Of a DNA stretch of 64,000 bases, positions 12,002-23,855 are shown piece by piece. A model generated the notes under the pieces. That model saw only the letters and a list, made by a program, of their open reading frames with translations. It was not told the origin of the DNA and made no database searches. The DNA lies in assembly GCA_012064385.1 (NCBI GenBank), contig QRDG01000408.1:558001-622000 (forward strand), in the 5' to 3' direction. This DNA is from Puccinellia tenuiflora (Eukaryota > Streptophyta > Magnoliopsida > Poales > Poaceae). Each line of letters begins with the position of its first letter. The stretch's first letter is position 1. A program made the translations under genes and the position numbers.

Positions 12002-15000
12002 TGTACGCCCCGACCCCGGAATTATACAGAGATACTATGTAACCCACAGGCCATGCTACACAATCGAAGGTTACTAGGGTACCACTCCCAGGCCAAAACC
12101 TTTGGCAGGCGTGCTCGGAATGGATCATCGGCAACGCAACACCTCGATCATGCCATGAACACTAGCATAGTTATCAATGCATAATAGAGAGATCAAGACT
12201 GCAGAACATCTGGCACATCACAGACTCTACGACACAAAGAGATCATAGTTCAACTCATATAATGAGAAAGATAGCAAATAACACATCAGAGGTCACAGAC
12301 CCAACATTACATCAAGCGGAAGCAAATTTAGTTGTCTAAACAACAAGATCCAAATTATGGCCTAAGAGGCCTACAATAACATAACCCAGCCAGCCTGTTC
12401 CATGACGTCCCAAGCTACCACCTGGGAACCCCAGACTACTCGTCGATGTCAACATAGAACCCACCTTCCTATTCGGTGACGTCCTCCTCTGGAATAAATA
12501 ATAATCAACAAAGCAAGGCTGAGTACGACGTACTCGCAAGAATTACTAGGGCGATATAGGCCCCATGCTGAGTGGCTCTAAAGCTGTTTAGTAGCTGTTT
12601 GCATAAAGCTAGTTTTCCTTTTTAAAAGATAAAGACTCATGGCATCGACTACTCAGAAGGTTTTTCACAAGGGGATAAGATAGTAACTTTCTTTCTTCGG
12701 TTCACCTTGAACCAATTAGTAGCCAGAAACCACCACTCATCTCCACCAAGGCACTCCCTCGAATCACCCTTGAGGAAATGAACCTTGTACACACGTTGCC
12801 GAAACTGCAACCTCTAGTTGCCAAATTTTAATTAAGTTCAGGTTTTCTATGATCTTATCGTCCATTCCCAAGTCGTCCATAACCGTGGACACAGCTTTTT
12901 GAAAAGATTAAACCCTGCAGGGGTGTACTGTTTTTACCATTGGTACCGTCCGGCTCGCCTGTTTAGCTCTCTTCCGGGGAAAAGCTGGCAAGTGGGCGCG
13001 GTTAAAACCTTTACCTCGCATGAGACTATCCAAGGGTCATCGTGACGACGTGACAAGTTTATCCAGCCTATTTCAGCCCCTGCCCCCATCGCCACATCCT
13101 AAACACCACCTTCCTCATCGAGCCTTTTTCCACCAATCCACGCCCACGCAAATGGAAAGCTCAGACTAGAGGACCCTTGAATATGCCCGCACAAGTTATT
13201 CAGTTAGTAAGGATTCCATATGTCCCACCGATGGAAGCACGCTAGGCTTGGTTCAAGAGGTAAAGAACTCGCACCTAGGCGGCAAGAATGAGGCAAAACA
13301 CCATAACCCCGATGGCAACTCATCCAAGCCTTTTAAGCATTTTAATTAAGTACCACAAGTATCCACCATGTCTGAACATTCCATCAATCGTCATAATCAT
13401 GGAAAATAATCACCGGACAACTAAGCATTCGACTAAGCATGGCTAAGCATAGCTAAGCATATATACAACAGATATATCTTTAACTCAGGCCAACACATTA
13501 AACCTATGGTTAATAGGAGGGAAGACATGTAAGGGTTTAGGGATCATGCAAATCATCGGATATTCTAATATTGACCAAAAGTGGACATCGGAATCGAATG
13601 CAATATTATGGTGGCGAAAATACTTGTATAAAACAATCAGATGATATATGCCAAGAAGGTTAGGTTATCTCTTGCCTTGCTGATAGTGCTGGTCGCGCGG
13701 ATCGTCGAGGTATTGTGGTGGAACCTCGACTCCTGAATCTACCGAAACACAAACAATAACAGGAGAACAATAAATAACACGAATACAAAGGTGAAATGCA
13801 CACTCATGATAAGATGGTAAAATTATGCACTGAAATGGTCTTGGGCGTGACCCACAAGTTAAATGGAACCCCAAAAATAAATATCGCAATTAATGGGTTA
13901 ACACTCCATATTTAACTTAGTGAATTAAGCATTTACCCAAAATGTACAGTACTAAAACATGAGGTCTACATGCATGGAAATGACATTATTAGATAGGTAT
14001 TGTTCTCCTGATCATTTTGGTACTTCGTTTGCAATTTTTCGATTAACGAGGAAGAAATGGTGAATTAAACGGTTATTCAAATTAAATCATTTTAACCATT
14101 TTGAAAATGACATCAAAGGGAAAGTTGCTGTCATGCTGTGAAATTAACATAACTAAATAGCCTTTGATTTGCTGATCATTTTGGTATATCATTTGCAATT
14201 TTTGGATCAATATCTATTTAGTTATGATTTTCCCAAAATTGGATTTAAATCTGCCCTTTTTGTATTTATTAAGTAAAGGCAAAAAAATTTGTTCAAAAGG
14301 TCAAGACAAGGGTACTAACATGTAGCTTATGTGCAGCTGAACATTTTGAGCTATTAAGCATAATTTTTGAATCATTATTCATCAAGTTATGAATTTTCCA
14401 AAATGGGGTTATAATCTGCCATTTTAGTTAATTCAATTAAATAGGAATTTATATTTTTATTTTATTATGTACTTGGCACTAACAGGTAGATGTTATTTTG
14501 CTAAATAATTTGATACCTCATTTGCATTTTTCTGATTAGTATTTGAATTGATATGCATTTTACAAGTTTTAAAGGTTTTCTGTTTAAAAATCAAAAACAC
14601 AGAAATTCGGGCCGAAGCATTTTTCACTCGGGCTGAGCTAGCCACACACGCTGACTGCTAGGTCCCAGGCCACATCAGCGGCCACATCGGAGCGACGGCC
14701 CACGGTCAGGTTTGACCCGGGACGTGCCACGACCGGCGCGTCGACCACGGATCCGTCGGAAGGAGGCGCGCGTGAGCCCGAAAGGGGGTGCATTTCACGT
14801 GGCGCGTCGTAGGGATCCTAGTGGCGGCGCGACGGACCTAATGGTCGCCAGAATGTGCTCCGGCGACGAGCTACGACGGCGGTGCGGTCCGGCCTACGGC
14901 GCTAGGACGAATTAGAGGGAGAGGGAGAGCATGAAGGGGTCCCGGAGGACGGGGTGCTCACCCTGAGCACGTGTACGTGTTCGTCGGGGACAGAGGAGGA

Positions 15001-15880
15001 CAGCACTGGCGGCAATCGGCTCGGCGGCGGCGGTCGGAGTAGAAGAAGACGAGGACGAACGCGACGACTCCGGGCTCCCCGGCACAATTCCTTGGACAAG
15101 GAAGAAGAGGGAGGCGAGGTGGAGCTTTTGCCCCACGTCGATCTGCTCTGCGGGCTCCCTAACGGCGGCGATGCACGGGCGACGACGACGGGCAGACGAC
15201 GACCATGGCGCTAGGGTTAGGGTTTCGGAGAATCGGGAAAAAGTGAGGGCAGGGAGAGAGAGCAAGGCCTCTGTGGCCTTCTTAACCACCAGGGCATGGC
15301 GGCGGCCGAGCTGGTGCGGCGGGACGCTGGCGACGTGCTCGGTCGCTACAGGAGGAGAACGATGACCCTTTTACAGATAACCCCCTATGCTATTTTCTTC
15401 TCCCTTTTCTGTTTTTCATACAAAAGCAGCAGACTTTAGCTATTTATTTGGGGCACTTAAACAATTCACAAAATTATGAAAATAGTTATGGAGGATCCCA
15501 ATAAAATAATGAAGCTCCCTATATTTTTATTTTGAATTTTTGAACAGTTTAACATGGTTTCAAAAATAGGAAATGATTTGCACGAATTTTGAATTCTCAA
15601 ATTTATTACTTTGCTTAACAAGCAATTGTCTTTGACAAATATTTAAGAAAGGTAAACTTGGAACTTCCTGGACAAATTGGAAGTTCAAAACAATTTGGTT
15701 TTGCCAGATTGAGCAATTGCAATTAGTTTGGAATTTGGGAAGGTGTTGGTTTCCCTTTTAATTGTTTTCCATTTGTTGCTTGTTGAACTTTAGCAATTTA
15801 AACATATGCCATGATGCAACATGAATGCAAAAGTGAAAAAATTATTCATATTTTTCAGGTACCAAGCTGGGGCTGTTACA
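12002..15880 (-). mobile_element. Solo LTR of a long-LTR Gypsy element (Tekay/Del-like)
   Basis: The 3879-bp segment is flanked by perfect 5-bp repeats ATAGC (11997-12001 and 15881-15885). On the minus strand it starts TGTAACAGCCCCAGCTTGG and ends GGGGCGTACA. It contains no gag or pol motif on either strand; ORFs at 14700-15370 are GC-rich and without recognised domains. TGTAACA(C/G) starts and LTRs of this length are known from Tekay/Del chromoviruses of grasses, so that assignment is an inference. Recombination between two LTRs with loss of the interior would leave this product. Confidence 0.75.
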
Positions 15881-15885
15881 ATAGC

Positions 15886-16330
15886 GCCGGCTGAACCCTA
15901 GGGCTCGCACGTCTCGAGATTCTCTAGAAAATGGGTAAACTGTTTTGGAACCAAAATATCAGAAATTCATTTCCGCACATGAGAGCATATGCTTTTGCCA
16001 TCAAAAAACCATTTTGACATGTCAAAAAATTCTGAATATTTTTTTTTCACGTACTCTCGATGTTCTATGTGCGTACAAAAAATTCCACAAAAATTCGGTA
16101 TTTTTTGTAACCTCTGTGAAAAAGATAAAAAAATATCTAAAAGACTTTTCTAATACCGAAATTTGTCATTTTTACACATGTCACATAAAATATCGGTATT
16201 TTGTGAAACAACTACGTGAGCATGTAGAATGTTAAGATGTATTTTTATCTATTTTTTTTATTATTTCAAATTCGCTTAACAGGTATTTTTTTAAAGCGAG
16301 AACACGTGCTCGGATGTCAAAACATCACCC
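15886..16330. repeat. AT-rich fold-back region upstream of the 15-exon gene
   Basis: GC-rich host-like sequence at 15886-15930 continues the sequence interrupted at 12001. It passes into an AT-rich stretch with partial inverted repeats (TTCGGTATTTTTTG near 16097, AATACCGAAATTTG near 16151, ATATCGGTATTTTG near 16189). It may be a degenerate MITE. No clean terminal repeats or target duplication were found. Confidence 0.3.
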
Positions 16331-16703
16331 CCAAAATATGGGTAATCGGGCCGATCGGACGGTTGAATAGGACATCTGGGTTTCACATTTGGCCGTTCGG
16401 GAGCGCGCCCGAAGCCCCGAGCGTGGACTGCGCTTGTGCGTCTATTTGGTCTCTGACCGGCGGGCCAGTGTGAGATAGGGGCCCAGGCTTCATTGTCTGT
16501 GTTTGGAAGGACCCATGTACTAATCAAGGCAACGCGGGCACCTTTCGCCCGCTGCTCGGCACGCCGTGGGTCCCGCGAATCACCGGCTTGGTTATATGAT
16601 GTGTCCTGTCCTCCAATACAGAAGGGCAGAAGAGATCCCCACCTCCTTCCCCTCAAAAAAGGAAAAATCCCCACCGGATCCCCTCTGCTTCTGCGTCGGC
16701 GCC

Positions 16704-19700
16704 ATGAGAATGAGAGACCCCGACGACGGGTTCGGGTTCTCCGTCGGTCTTGGCAACCGCAAGCGTTCGCCGGAGTATCCCTTCGTGTCGCGCTTTCGGC
16801 AGCGGCGGCTCCTCTCCTTGCTCAACCGGCAGCGGCTCCACGGCACCTTCGACGCGTACGTACGCTCTCTCCTTCGACGCGTACTTCTTGTAGCTAGCAT
16901 CTGATGATCCATAAATGCCATGCGTGCAGGCTTATCGCCGAGTCGGACGCGTTCATGGACTGGGAGCATCTGACCGATCTCGCCAAGGAGGGCCGGTGGG
17001 AGGAGGCCATCGAGTACGTCTCCCGCTTCCTGCCGCCCGACCGTCACCTTAGCGTCCACGGCCGCACACTCCTCCACTTCCTCCGAGTGCACAAGGCCAT
17101 CGACGCCATCGTCGCCAGAGCGCCCGAGATCCGTGCATTGACCGCGGCTCTCAAGATTTGCTTCACCCAGGAGTCTGTCCGCAGCCAGGGCATCACCAAG
17201 CTCCGTGCAATCCTCTGGAACCTCATCTGCTACGCCCAATCAAGGTACTGCATCACTAGCTAGTGGAGTACGATTTCACCAAGTTTGAATCACTCTAAAT
17301 CTTGTACATTTGTTCTCTCTGGGCCAATAGCCAAGTTGTAAGTCACCAAACCTTGTTCATCCTAATCCTAAACCCACTACTGCGACTCTGTAGATGTCTG
17401 TCAAATCATCGATTTGCATGCCTGATAACTCTTCAAAACATTTCACACCTAAGATTGATTCATGTATACATGCAGGGAGTCTCTGGACTTGGGGCGTGTG
17501 AGAGACAAGGCTGCGTCGATTATCCATGACCTGGTTTTTCAAACTCCAGAGTTGAAACAACATATGAAATACGCCCGTGGTCCACTGAAACCCCACAACG
17601 TACTTCCCATCGGATTCGGGTACAGTATATGCTAGTAAATCATAATCATCACTTCCAATTTCAATCATGTCTTGACTGTCAGTTTGATCGCCTCAATCAT
17701 TGCTAGTTTCCGTCCAAGGCGCCACGTGAAGCGAGGCCCCATCCCAGGCTCTCCTCTTCTTGTCAGGCACTATCTTCGGAAGAGGAGGACGTACGTGTAT
17801 CTCCCGTTATTCTTCCTTTTAATGATCTCTGATGGCATTCTATTCACAACTGCATCGTTTTCTGCAGGCTTCCTTCCTCAACATCAACTCACTGCGAAGT
17901 TTTAAGTTTTGGTACATTATCCTAATCACAAATATCTTATGGTTGCTCTTTATGCGAAGAAGAATTTATACATGGTCCCTTGGCAATAATAATCCTTCCC
18001 ATTTTCCCTCTCTCCATGGCAGCATCGTTAATTAAGGCAAAGGGAAGGATGGTGGATCTTGTTGGTAAAACTTTTCGATCCTTTGTTTAGGTGTTGGTAT
18101 CTTCTTTTTTTGGAGGGAAAACATCAACTAATAAACTTTTGTTGTCTTCTTCAGATACAAGTTTGAAAGCTGGTACGCGAGAGAAGGGGGGTCCACTTCA
18201 AACTGTCTCTAACAAAGGTAGCTTCACATTCTTTTAGTCCACCAAACATTAGTCTCCTTCTTGATTAGTCTGATATGAGGAAAACCTAGTTTAGTCTCCT
18301 TCCGGATTGCTACATTAAGTTCATTTGCGTATTGTTCTCTCATTTTGACGAAATTAACCTCTGTGCAATACCCCTGTCATTTCTTTATGGTGTTCTTTTG
18401 CACTTAGCCTGCCTACCTGGTACCATTTATTATTACTGAACTCATTGCAGGTGCTCCTGTTGGTCCAGTCTTGCAGACTAATCTTGGTACAAGTCCAGCT
18501 AGACATTCTGGCATGTCATCGGACACCACCGATATTGGTAAATTAGTTGAACACCTATATTTAGTGTGTGCCCTCTAAATTTTTGATCTATGCACTCACT
18601 GTCAATATTTTTTGTTTTCTCAATGGCCCATATTAGAGCTCAAGATAAAGGAATGGGGGGTTTATCTTACAGGTATTACACCATTTTACGTGTGTCTTTC
18701 ATTTGTTTACATTCCTGTTCATACATACAGGATACATCAACTGTTGTGTTTAACCTTCTGTTAAGTATTAAATATTTTGTAGCTTGATTACACAATAGCA
18801 ACCTGATGAAACTTACCATGTTCAGATGATCGGTTGGAAGCCTGGCCGAATATGAGTCAAGGTTATCCGCCTATTCGTCGATCTGTTGACAAGGATGGTA
18901 ACTACACACTATTTCGTCCACCAGATATCTTGTTTCTAAAACATTTAACTTCAGTTGCTCGTTGTATTTTCACCTTCCTATCTGGGGTCTGTACTGGTTG
19001 TCACAAATTATTAGATCTTTTCGAGCAACTTTGCAATCTACATAATGTTTTTTCAGGCCACTTCTCGCTTACCTTCCCTTCAATTTAGTCTCTTGTTGCA
19101 TATGAGATTTGCAGGGACCATAGCACTGTAGGTTAATTCTCTATCAAATTTAGCCTGAAATAATATTACTGCCTTTAGGTTTGGTACTATTGTGTGCTAC
19201 GTTCCTTTATATCTTCTTTACAGTACATTGCTCTGACCGCACAATTATGTTGCTGCTTCTTTTGAAGTGCTATGCTAGGTTTATGCTTAGGGTATTGCTG
19301 TGGTCTGGCCTGTGCACACATAATACCTTTCCAAGATATGAATTTTGTCGCGCCATTATTGTTTGATCCCTATGCACATTGTTCTTTGCACTGATTTTGT
19401 TATTCTTGCTTTTGGAGTGCTCTGCTAGGTTTAATGCTTTATGTATTAACTGTGATGTGTGCACACTTGACACCTTCCATCGTGCACCATGCATCATCTT
19501 TCGTTCCCTAGGCCACTCTTCTCTGTTTTCCTGTGATTTGTGAAGATCTACCATTCTATCATTCTTTTGTGGGCTGCATCACATTCTGTACATCTAGAAC
19601 AAGCAGAAGCTTTGTGCCTCGATGCATAGCCTCATTAGGCTTGATGTTTTGTTTGCACTTCATCAGAATTGTGGCTACGTTCTTCCATTCCTGAATCCTA

Positions 19701-20648
19701 ATTGATGGTTTTCCAGTTGCCCGAGTCTCGCAGACTATCCCTGATACCTTGACGAGGCCTGCTGAAAGTTTCACAATTCCAACTCTCACAAAAGCAGGTA
19801 AAATAGTTGAATGCCTCACATTTTTCAAACCAGGTGGAAACCGCATATAAAAATTGACCCCGCAATTGTGTGTTTCTACTAGGAACCTAACGTACTAGTG
19901 AAACAGGTTATATGCATCATTGATAATGATATTCCATTTTCCACGCTTCACTTCCATTAATTCGGTTTATAACTGGCCATTCTGCTCATCGTTTCTTTGT
20001 TTGATGCCTTTCTTCAACTGTAATGGTGAGGTCTACTGACATGCATTCCCACGTTAACCACCATTCCTGCATGCATCTCATACATTGCATTATGCACGTA
20101 GTTTATTCCAGTCCTATGTTTTTCTCCCGATGATTATGCATATCTTTGCGATCGATTCCTAACTGCCGAACTCGTTGCAGATGTTCCATCCTTTTTCCAG
20201 GTGCTCCATCCTTTGAAAGATCCTGCTAGTGACCATGGGATCTCACCAGTGATAGACGCAGGTAAAACTGTTGAGTATTGAGTACCTGGCTACCTGCTGC
20301 CATTTCTAACTGCTGAACTCGTTGCAGGTGTTCTACCCTCACAGGCCATGTTTGCTATGTGGCCATTTCAACCTTTGATTTCAACGGTGAAAAATTCAGG
20401 TAAATTCCACGTTCTTCTCCAAACATGGGCGGACCTCCATCGGTTGCCATTTCTAACTGGCGTACTCATTATAACTTGCTGTAGGACCGCTGTCTTCGGA
20501 GGCCATGTCTGCTAATTGGGCATGTCCTTCTGCATACTCTGTGATCTCAACAGTGGAAAATAGAGGTAAATCACACGTTCTTCTCTGAACATGGACGACC
20601 TTCCATCAGCCGCCATTTCAAACTTCTCAACTCATTGCAGTGCTCTAA
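16704..20648 (+). CDS. 15-exon gene, LisH/CTLH-like N-terminus, mini-exon tail
   Basis: Exons: 16704-16855, 16930-17244, 17476-17619, 17683-17790, 17868-17911, 18023-18064, 18155-18217, 18451-18537, 18637-18672, 18826-18897, 19717-19797, 20181-20261, 20328-20399, 20485-20565, 20641-20648. Every intron is GT-AG and all phases agree, giving 461 residues and a TAA stop. The ATG (GCGCCATGAG) is the first in a good context. Exons 1-2 encode an alpha-helical, basic-then-acidic region with RLLSLLNRQRLHGTFDALI and WEEAIEYVSRFLPP, which resembles LisH followed by CTLH, modules that mediate dimerisation and complex assembly. Exons 6-14 are 36-87 nt, all phase 1-1, and encode Ser/Thr/Pro-rich segments. 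Function and protein family are not recognised. The model is built by eye; exon 9 and the donor of exon 5 are the least certain. Confidence 0.72.
20181..20640 (+). repeat. Tandemly duplicated exon-intron units
   Basis: Three consecutive exon-plus-intron units of 147, 157 and 156 bp (starting 20181, 20328, 20485) share layout. Exons 13 and 14 both encode AMxAxW and end in ISTVxNxG; their introns both hold CGTTCTTCTC, a CATGG(G/A)CG core and GCCATTTC before the acceptor. All exons begin after an acceptor AG with two bases of a codon and end with one, so any unit can be lost or gained without changing the frame. Confidence 0.7.
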
Positions 20649-20689
20649 CGTCATAGACCATGTCTACTACTTCCACAGCTAGGGATTAT

Positions 20690-20970
20690 AAGGATGCTCA
20701 TAATGGAGAGTAACATAAACTAGTATCATGCATGATACTAGTCTATGTTACTACCTCCATAGTGCGTACTAACATATTTGTGGTGTCATGTAAAACTTGA
20801 TTTATTAGGTTGTATATTCATTTTGTGTCGATATGGGTTAGGTTGGAAACTCATGTTACCACAACCATATTTTTTCTCATTAATTATTTTCCACATCACC
20901 CTTTTTGCCTACATGGAATACATGTTACCACTTATGTTACTCAACACTATGGTAATAGGGCCATCTCGCT
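20690..20970. mobile_element. MITE-like element with 40-bp near-perfect palindrome
   Basis: The ends read roughly GGATGCTCATAATGGAGAG on the left and ATGTTACTCAACACTATGG on the right, which pair imperfectly as inverted repeats. Inside, 20711-20750 is a palindrome with one mismatched pair, centred on ATCATGCATGAT. Similar small elements are common near grass genes. The exact ends and target duplication were not resolved, so the superfamily is left open. Confidence 0.4.
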
Positions 20971-21179
20971 TGTACCAAAAAGGTTTACTCTCTCCCATTA
21001 ATTATTACATGCATCAATAGTTGGAAGAGTAAACTACATACAAAGGAGGGAAGAGAGAAAAAAAGGGTCATAATGGTAGAGGAAACCACATGCACTGGCC
21101 ACTGGATGAGAGAGATAAAAGAGAGGAAACCTACTTTATTACTCACTGGAAATAAGAACAATAAATGAGATAAGCCTTC

Positions 21180-21734
21180 TGATGAAGTTGATTCTCTCAA
21201 CTCTCATGTAGCTAGCTAGCTTTCTCTGGTTGCCTCACACAACACTCAGGGATTTTGGTCTCGGACTGTTTCACACAGCCGAGATTTCTTCTCTCTCTAT
21301 TTCTCTTAGCTCATTACAACTCGATGCATACATGGTTTAAATAGCTAGCTAAGCCTGCCACTAACTCTATCCTGCTGCCACTAACTGCACGACCTGGTGT
21401 AGTGGATACATGCATACATGCAGGGGACTAATTTACTTAGCAACTACTTTGAGATCCACTAGACTCGGACGTGCACACACGCACACCATCTAACTAATCA
21501 GCTAAACGTGAGTCTATGATACCGTTGCACTTCTCAGGAGTCCGTGCTTCTCACACGGCGATGTCCGCTTCACGCGGCAGCTTGGCACCTCTATGCACAC
21601 CTTCCGGCTGAGCTGCCAAATGTATACGTTTCACACGTATATTTGCTAACATGCACTGACTCCACACGACACACTAACTAAATGCAAATACGGAAATAAA
21701 CATGCTGATACAAATATCAAGATTAGTACCAACA
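21180..21734 (-). mobile_element. Left (3') LTR of gag-only Copia element C
   Basis: The 555-bp LTR starts TGATGAAGTTGATTC and ends AGTACCAACA on the plus strand. It is nearly identical to 34560-35124, and CCTTC stands just outside both copies (21175-21179 and 35125-35129), as for a 5-bp target duplication. On its right side is a tract (minus strand AAGATTAGAGGGTGAT) that serves as polypurine tract in this orientation. A third, partial copy is at 33275-33649. Confidence 0.85.
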
Positions 21735-21754
21735 ATCACCCTCTAATCTTGATA

Positions 21755-21901
21755 TGTTCTTCGAGAAGATAGATAGGTTTTTGTGTATATTGCATTGATT
21801 CACCAAAGGGTACATTATATAGGAGTACAAGGGAGAGAGTAGAGGGAAACCCTAACCCTAACGGAACCGAACCGGTTCCGGTTACAACACATCATTCAAC
21901 A
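21755..21901 (-). mobile_element. Short 3' LTR of Copia element A
   Basis: The 147-bp segment starts TGTTCTTCGAGAAG and ends ATCATTCAACA on the plus strand, so in element orientation it runs TGTTGAATGATG to AGAACA. A GCGGGGGGG polypurine tract (21902-21910, minus strand) abuts it, and the pol stop lies just beyond. A TATA-like TATATAATG is present near 21811-21820. LTRs this short are known in Copia elements such as rice Tos17. No second copy was found in the window; A has lost its 5' end. Confidence 0.8.
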
Positions 21902-23855
21902 CCCCCCCGCAGTCGAAACGTGGCTCGGTAAAACGTTGAGACTGGCTCGGAAATCCTCGAACACTGTTGTAGGTAATCCTTTGGTGAAAATGTCGGCAAA
22001 CTGTGAGTTTGTTGGGACATGAAGGACACGAGCTTCGCCAAGAGCAACTCGGTCACGAACAAAATGCAGGTCGATCTCTATGTGTTTTGTGCGCTGATGT
22101 TGCACAGGATTGGTCGACAAATAGGTGGCGCTGATGTTGTCACAATACACAATAGTGGCTTTGGAAGGAGGCTGATGAAGCTCGGTAAGAAGTTGACGTA
22201 GCCATACTGATTCAGCGACACAATTTGCAACAGCTCGATATTCTGCTTCAGCACTGGACCGAGACACAGTCTGTTGTCGTTTGGAAGACCATGAGACCAA
22301 GTTGGAGCCAAGAAAAACGCAGAAGCCGGAAGTAGACTTCCGGGTGTCAGGACAACCGGCCCAATCGGCATCGGAATATGCCACCAAGTCTGATGAGGAA
22401 CCTGCATGTAACTGAAGACCAAGATGAGCTGTTCCCTTGACGTAGCGCAAAATCCGTTTTACCAGTTGAAGGTGAGCATCACGTGGATCATGCATAAACA
22501 AGCAAACTTGTTGTACAGCATGAGAGAGGTCTGGCCGGGTGAGTGTCAAATACTGAAGGGCTCCAACAATACTTCGATACTGAGACGGATCCGAAACAGG
22601 TTTGCCATCAGTTGCAGACAATTTGCACTTGGTGTCAATCGGTGTAGAGATAGGGTTGCAATTCAGCATGTTGGCCCGTTCCAAGAGTTCAATAGCATAC
22701 TGCTGCTGCGAGAGAAACAACCCATGAGAAGTACGATGCACATTGACACCAAGAAAATGATGTAGTGCTCCCAGATCTGTCATGGCAAATTCTGAATTGA
22801 GTGAAGCAATGACTTGATGTAGAAAGGTAGTAGTACTGGCTGTCAATATGATATCGTCGACATAAAGTAGTAAGTAGGCAGTAACCGTGGAGGATCTGTA
22901 AATGAAGAGTGAAGAATCACTTCTGGAGGTGACAAACCCGAGTGTATGAAGATAAGCAGTGAACCGAAGAAACCAGGTGCGAGGTGCTTGTTTGAGACCA
23001 TATAGTGACTTCTTCAGTTTGCAAACATGAGTGGGTCGAGCTGCATCAATAAAACCGGCGGGCTGAGTGCAATAGACGGTGTTAGTGAGTTCCCCATGTA
23101 AGAAGGCATTCTTCACATCCAACTGATGAATAGGCCAAGACCGAGAGGTGGCAATACTGAGGACCACACGAACTGTTGCGGGTTTCACCACTGGACTGAA
23201 TGTCTCACTATAATCAACTCCTTCCTGTTGTGTGAACCCTCGAAGAACCCAACGAGCCTTGTACCGTGCTAGGGTGCCATCAGGATGAAGTTTATGTCGA
23301 AAAATCCATTTTCCAGTCACAACATTAACACCTGCAGGACAAGGAACTAAAGACCAAGTGTCATTCCGAATTAGAGCATCAAATTCATCACGCATAGCAT
23401 CGTGCCAACGGGCGTCCTTAAGTGTTGTACGGTACGACGAAGGAATAGGTGAGATAGCGGTGGAAACAGAGTTACTAAAGTGTTGTTTGGGCATGAAATA
23501 ACCAGATTTGGCACGGGTGTGCATGCGGTGCGTATTTTCAGGCGGAATCACTGGAATGGAGAGAGGAGGTGGCGCGCTAGTGGTGGTAATCGATGAGGAG
23601 AGAGGTGGGGGCGAGCTGATGGGGGTAGACAATGGTGTTGGTGGCTGGGTCGGCGATGGTGCTGGTGTCCAGGTGGGTTGTGTCGGAGAGATGGGAGACG
23701 GTGGATGGCTTGGAGTTGTGTGACGGGGCGATATCGGGGTGGTGGGATGAACAGGAGGTGGGGACGACAGCGATGGAGCTCGCGGATCAAAGAAGATTGG
23801 CGTGGGTCCGGTGGGAAGGGCTGACTGGACGATGAGATCGTTTGAAGAGGGGTCG
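21896..23855 (-). pseudogene. Copia element A: reverse transcriptase and RNase H
   Basis: The minus-strand frame 23632-21896 is open for 578 residues. It holds the RT start (WHDAMRDEFDALIRNDTWSL), the chain QLDVKNAFLHG, the catalytic YVDDIIL, SLYGLKQAPR, and RNase H with YSDADWAGC, SRSSAEAEYRA and TKHIEIDLHFVRD. The Pro/Ser-rich linker before RT runs up to about 23855. The ORF itself is undamaged; the element is not functional because a 0.9-kb insert separates it from integrase and the 5' end is missing. It ends at the polypurine tract. Confidence 0.9.

Noticed and set aside
14712..15365. GC-rich ORFs that might be a small gene
   Set aside because: They lie within the solo LTR, overlap on both strands and show no conserved motif.
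11997..15885. Complete LTR element with two LTRs at 12.0-15.9 kb
   Set aside because: No internal direct repeat of LTR size, primer site or polypurine tract was found by eye; a solo LTR explains it better.
16592..17239. Minus-strand ORF of 215 codons
   Set aside because: It is the antisense of exons 1-2 of the 15-exon gene, and crosses their intron.
21850..21862. Telomere-like CCCTAACCCTAAC
   Set aside because: Only two units, inside the short LTR of element A.
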